Source: Turicibacter sp. (GTDB lineage Bacteria > Bacillota > Bacilli > MOL361 > Turicibacteraceae). From it: DNA of 6,229 nucleotides. Position 1 is the stretch's first letter. Every line of letters begins with the position of its first letter. This document shows positions 4,618-6,229 of the stretch, piece by piece. A program made the position numbers and the translations under genes. The stretch covers positions 1-6,229 of the forward strand of contig JAUMTV010000154.1 of assembly GCA_030531025.1 (NCBI GenBank), read 5' to 3'. The notes beneath the pieces are model-generated. The model saw only the letters and a list, made by a program, of their open reading frames with translations. It was not told where the DNA came from and did not search any database.

Positions 4618-4728
4618 GTGATGCATAAATTCTTGGATTAACAACAGTCCTGCATCTGACGTTAAATCCCCACCTTTGAAATTAAATTTAATCTTTTTAT
4701 TGAAACGAAGTTGTTCTTGATGTATCAT
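4618..4728 (-). pseudogene. IS1380-like transposase, N-terminal fragment
   Basis: On the minus strand an ATG at 4728-4726, preceded by AAGGAG about 13 nt upstream, starts MIHQEQLRFNKKIKFNFKGG, followed by DLTSDAGLLLIQEFMHHL. The (G)GDLTSDAGLLLxxEF pattern is the N-terminal signature I know from IS1380-family transposases, which are normally over 400 residues long. Only about 36 residues remain. The rest is cut off against the 3' end of the radC-like gene, so the fragment is dead. The region upstream of its start (4729-4836) contains a 9-bp inverted repeat, TAATCTCTC (4737-4745) with GAGAGATTA, but I could not identify a clear IS end. Confidence 0.65.
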
Positions 4729-4836
4729 AAAAAAGTAATCTCTCCTTAGTTTTGGTTTGGCGATTAAAACGATATCAAATGAGAGATTATTTTCATAGCA
4801 AAATGCTTCACTTAAAAGGTGAAATAAAAAATAGAG

Positions 4837-4873
4837 AAAAAGCGTTGATTCCACTAAGGACTCAACGCTTTTT
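4837..4873. terminator. Rho-independent terminator, probably bidirectional
   Basis: AAAAAGCGTTGA (4837-4848) pairs perfectly with TCAACGCTTTTT (4862-4873), 12 bp with a 13-nt loop. A-rich and T-rich flanks on both sides fit termination in either direction. It insulates the DUF2935 gene from the IS1380-like remnant. Confidence 0.8.
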
Positions 4874-5061
4874 ACATTTTTATGGTGAATAATTTAGGTT
4901 AAATATTGATTTAGTTTTGAATGGGTTCGATAAGTTTATCATCACATATCTTAAGCTGCCTAATTTATAATTAGAATACTAGAAAATCTTATACTGCTTT
5001 TATCATTAATGAATATTTTAATACATAGAATTGTAGAGAAATTACTTTTAGGGGGAGTATG

Positions 5062-5973
5062 ATGAACGATCAAAGATATGTTATTTTATCACTCGAACTA
5101 CACTTATATTTTTTAAGAATAATGAAGGAACACTCACTTTTTTTGGAAGCTGGATTCACGCCTCAAGACTCAGGGCTTGCTAATGAAGCAGAACAGTATA
5201 AACGTGAATTTGAAAAATTATTAGCATATACAGTGAGTGTTAGTAATGGAATAATAAGATCTAATGTTTTAAACTCTGGAGAACTTATAACTGATTTCAC
5301 ATTCGGAACAGAAGTAAAGACTCAAATGTTCACTGGTATAGAGATAAACAGTAGTATAACTAATATAGAATCAGGGCTATACAGTGGAAAGAATCCTCCG
5401 GTTAGCTCTAATTTAGTAAGCTATGTAAATCAACTTAATATGAATGCAAAAATACTTGTTAGTGGACTTATTAATTTTAAGAAGAGAATATTAGATGGGG
5501 TTTTATCATGCAATTTATTTACACTTAATTATCCATTACTTATTGAACATATACTTCGTGAAGCAGAATTATATCTTTCGTTAATCAATGATCTTCAAAA
5601 TAGAATTGATATTGAATCTAAGGATGTTAGAGAGACTGAGCTATTCTGGAATCAAATTATGATGGAACATGCACTATTTATAAAGGGATTACTTGATCCT
5701 TCCGAAGAGAATTTAATTGATACTGCAGATGAATTCGCAGATTTATTTAAGGATTTAATTAAAGAGGCTCAGACTATGACAAATATGACTATGAATAGTG
5801 TTTTAAATAAAACTTTAAATCAAACTGTTCAATTTAAGATTTTTAAAGAAGCAGGAACGCAAGGAATTGATAGTTGTAAAATAAAATCTATAATACTACC
5901 ACTTCTTGCAGACCATGTGCTGAGAGAAGCTAATCATTATATTAGATTATTAGAAACTTATAAAGAAGTGTAA
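5062..5973 (+). CDS. DUF2935 domain protein, two-repeat helical bundle
   Basis: Two ATGs overlap here. GGGGGAG (5051-5057) is 1 nt from the ATG at 5059 and 4 nt from the ATG at 5062, so I prefer 5062 (303 aa); 5059 adds one Met. The protein is all-helical and resembles DUF2935 proteins of Bacillus and Clostridia. Two similar halves each carry His/Glu-bearing helices: LELHLYFLRIMKEHSLFLEA (about residues 11-30) and IEHILREAELYL (about 161-172) in the first, FWNQIMMEHALFIKGLLDP (about 195-213) and LADHVLREANHYIRLL (about 282-297) in the second. Paired ExxH-type residues suggest a ferritin- or hemerythrin-like metal site, but this is inference and the family has no proven function that I know. 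There is no signal peptide. It is monocistronic and looks intact. Confidence 0.85.
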   Translation: MNDQRYVILSLELHLYFLRIMKEHSLFLEAGFTPQDSGLANEAEQYKREFEKLLAYTVSVSNGIIRSNVLNSGELITDFTFGTEVKTQMFTGIEINSSITNIESGLYSGKNPPVSSNLVSYVNQLNMNAKILVSGLINFKKRILDGVLSCNLFTLNYPLLIEHILREAELYLSLINDLQNRIDIESKDVRETELFWNQIMMEHALFIKGLLDPSEENLIDTADEFADLFKDLIKEAQTMTNMTMNSVLNKTLNQTVQFKIFKEAGTQGIDSCKIKSIILPLLADHVLREANHYIRLLETYKEV

Positions 5974-6090
5974 TTATCTTGGCAAATTTTTTGAATTTAA
6001 TTTAGGAATCTAAGAATTGGTGCTAGTATAGTTTTATGGACACATTTAAGTTAAGTCGTTACAATAGACTTAATAAAAGGATGTGTCTGT

Positions 6091-6229
6091 ATGAAGAAAT
6101 ATAATATTGAATTTAAATCAATGATTGTTGAACTTTATAAAACTGGACGCAAAGTCTTTGAGCTTAGTCGTGAATATGGGGTATCAGAAGTCACTATCTA
6201 CAAATGGGTCCCCTACCCTGCGTTAGCAG
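6091..6229 (+). CDS. IS3-family OrfA helix-turn-helix protein, 5' part
   Basis: AAAAGG (6075-6080) lies 10 nt before the ATG. The protein reads MKKYNIEFKSMIVELYKTGR followed by KVFELSREYGVSEVTIYKW, a complete transposase helix-turn-helix of the IS3 OrfA type that would bind the element's ends. At the final Trp codon the family sequence stops: the next bases, GGTCCCCTACC, are the start of another short interrupting element, and continued translation would give VPYPALA. Whether the gene resumes downstream lies outside the window. Confidence 0.8.
   Translation, partial: MKKYNIEFKSMIVELYKTGRKVFELSREYGVSEVTIYKWVPYPALA
6207..6229 (+). repeat. Short interrupting element, copy F, cut by the window end
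   Basis: The copy starts GGTCCCC directly after ATG (6204-6206), as in copies A, C1 and D. CCTACC (6212-6217) would be the left arm of the outer stem, and CTGC (6218-6221) with GCAG (6226-6229) around GTTA forms a perfect inner hairpin. The second half is outside the window. Confidence 0.7.

Larger units (their letters stand above)
6037..6229 (+). mobile_element. Second IS3-family element, left end, running off the window
   Basis: TGGACACATTTAAG at 6037-6050 looks like an IS3-family left terminal repeat (TG start), and an orfA begins 41 nt later. The right end and orfB lie beyond the window. It is a different element from the one at 1049-2165, with a different end sequence and OrfA. Confidence 0.7.

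Noticed and set aside
5395..5403. TCCTCC inside the DUF2935 gene as another element copy
   Set aside because: It encodes part of NPPVSS in an uninterrupted frame, and no GGTCCC start, stems or TAGGGAATG end surround it.
1..6229. tRNA, rRNA or riboswitch
   Set aside because: No cloverleaf, rRNA-like segment or known riboswitch core was recognised by eye on either strand.

Overview
The window is AT-rich bacterial DNA that looks like a low-GC Gram-positive (Bacillota) genome, most likely a spore former. It carries a YmaF-family protein, a DUF2935 protein and an Sm-like protein with a Gly- and Tyr-rich tail, and genes have GGAG-type ribosome binding sites. The genus cannot be fixed from the sequence; a Turicibacter- or Bacillales-like host is a guess. 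This is an accessory stretch in which short chromosomal genes alternate with decayed insertion sequences.

Layout. 1-345 is the 3' end of an S66 LD-carboxypeptidase/MccF-like gene. 534-836 is a small uncharacterised gene followed by a strong terminator. About 1049-2165 is a decayed, internally deleted IS3-family element (IS150-like). 2373-2840 (minus) is the 3' half of an IS30-family transposase. 2995-3372 is ymaF and 3709-4068 is the Sm-like gene. About 4117-4609 is a RadC/JAB-domain gene with a damaged start. About 4618-4728 (minus) is an IS1380-like remnant. 5062-5973 is a DUF2935 gene. A second IS3-family element begins near 6037 and runs off the window.

The striking content is a family of tiny inserted sequences, typically 49 nt, that interrupt reading frames. 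I count six complete copies (1177-1225, 1308-1356, 1751-1799, 1871-1909, 2031-2075, 4523-4571), one copy cut by the window end (6207-6229) and one doubtful half copy on the minus strand (about 2838-2855). Copies start GGTCCCC/GGTCACC, form a covarying 6-7 bp outer stem around a small inner hairpin, carry TCCTCC or a close variant, and end TAGGGAATG or similar. Every copy is in the sense orientation of its host gene. Removing them on paper restores the host protein: taking out 49 and 39 nt from the IS3 transposase gives exactly the DD(35)E spacing, and taking out 49 nt from the radC-like gene gives a normal RadC-type C-terminus with a stop codon.

The elements could be translational bypass elements (compare the 50-nt gap of phage T4 gene 60 and the mitochondrial byp elements), tiny RNA-level excised elements, or a miniature mobile element spread at DNA level. 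I do not recognise the family. The main caution is that the best-resolved hosts are themselves partly decayed, so the elements may simply be tolerated in dead genes.
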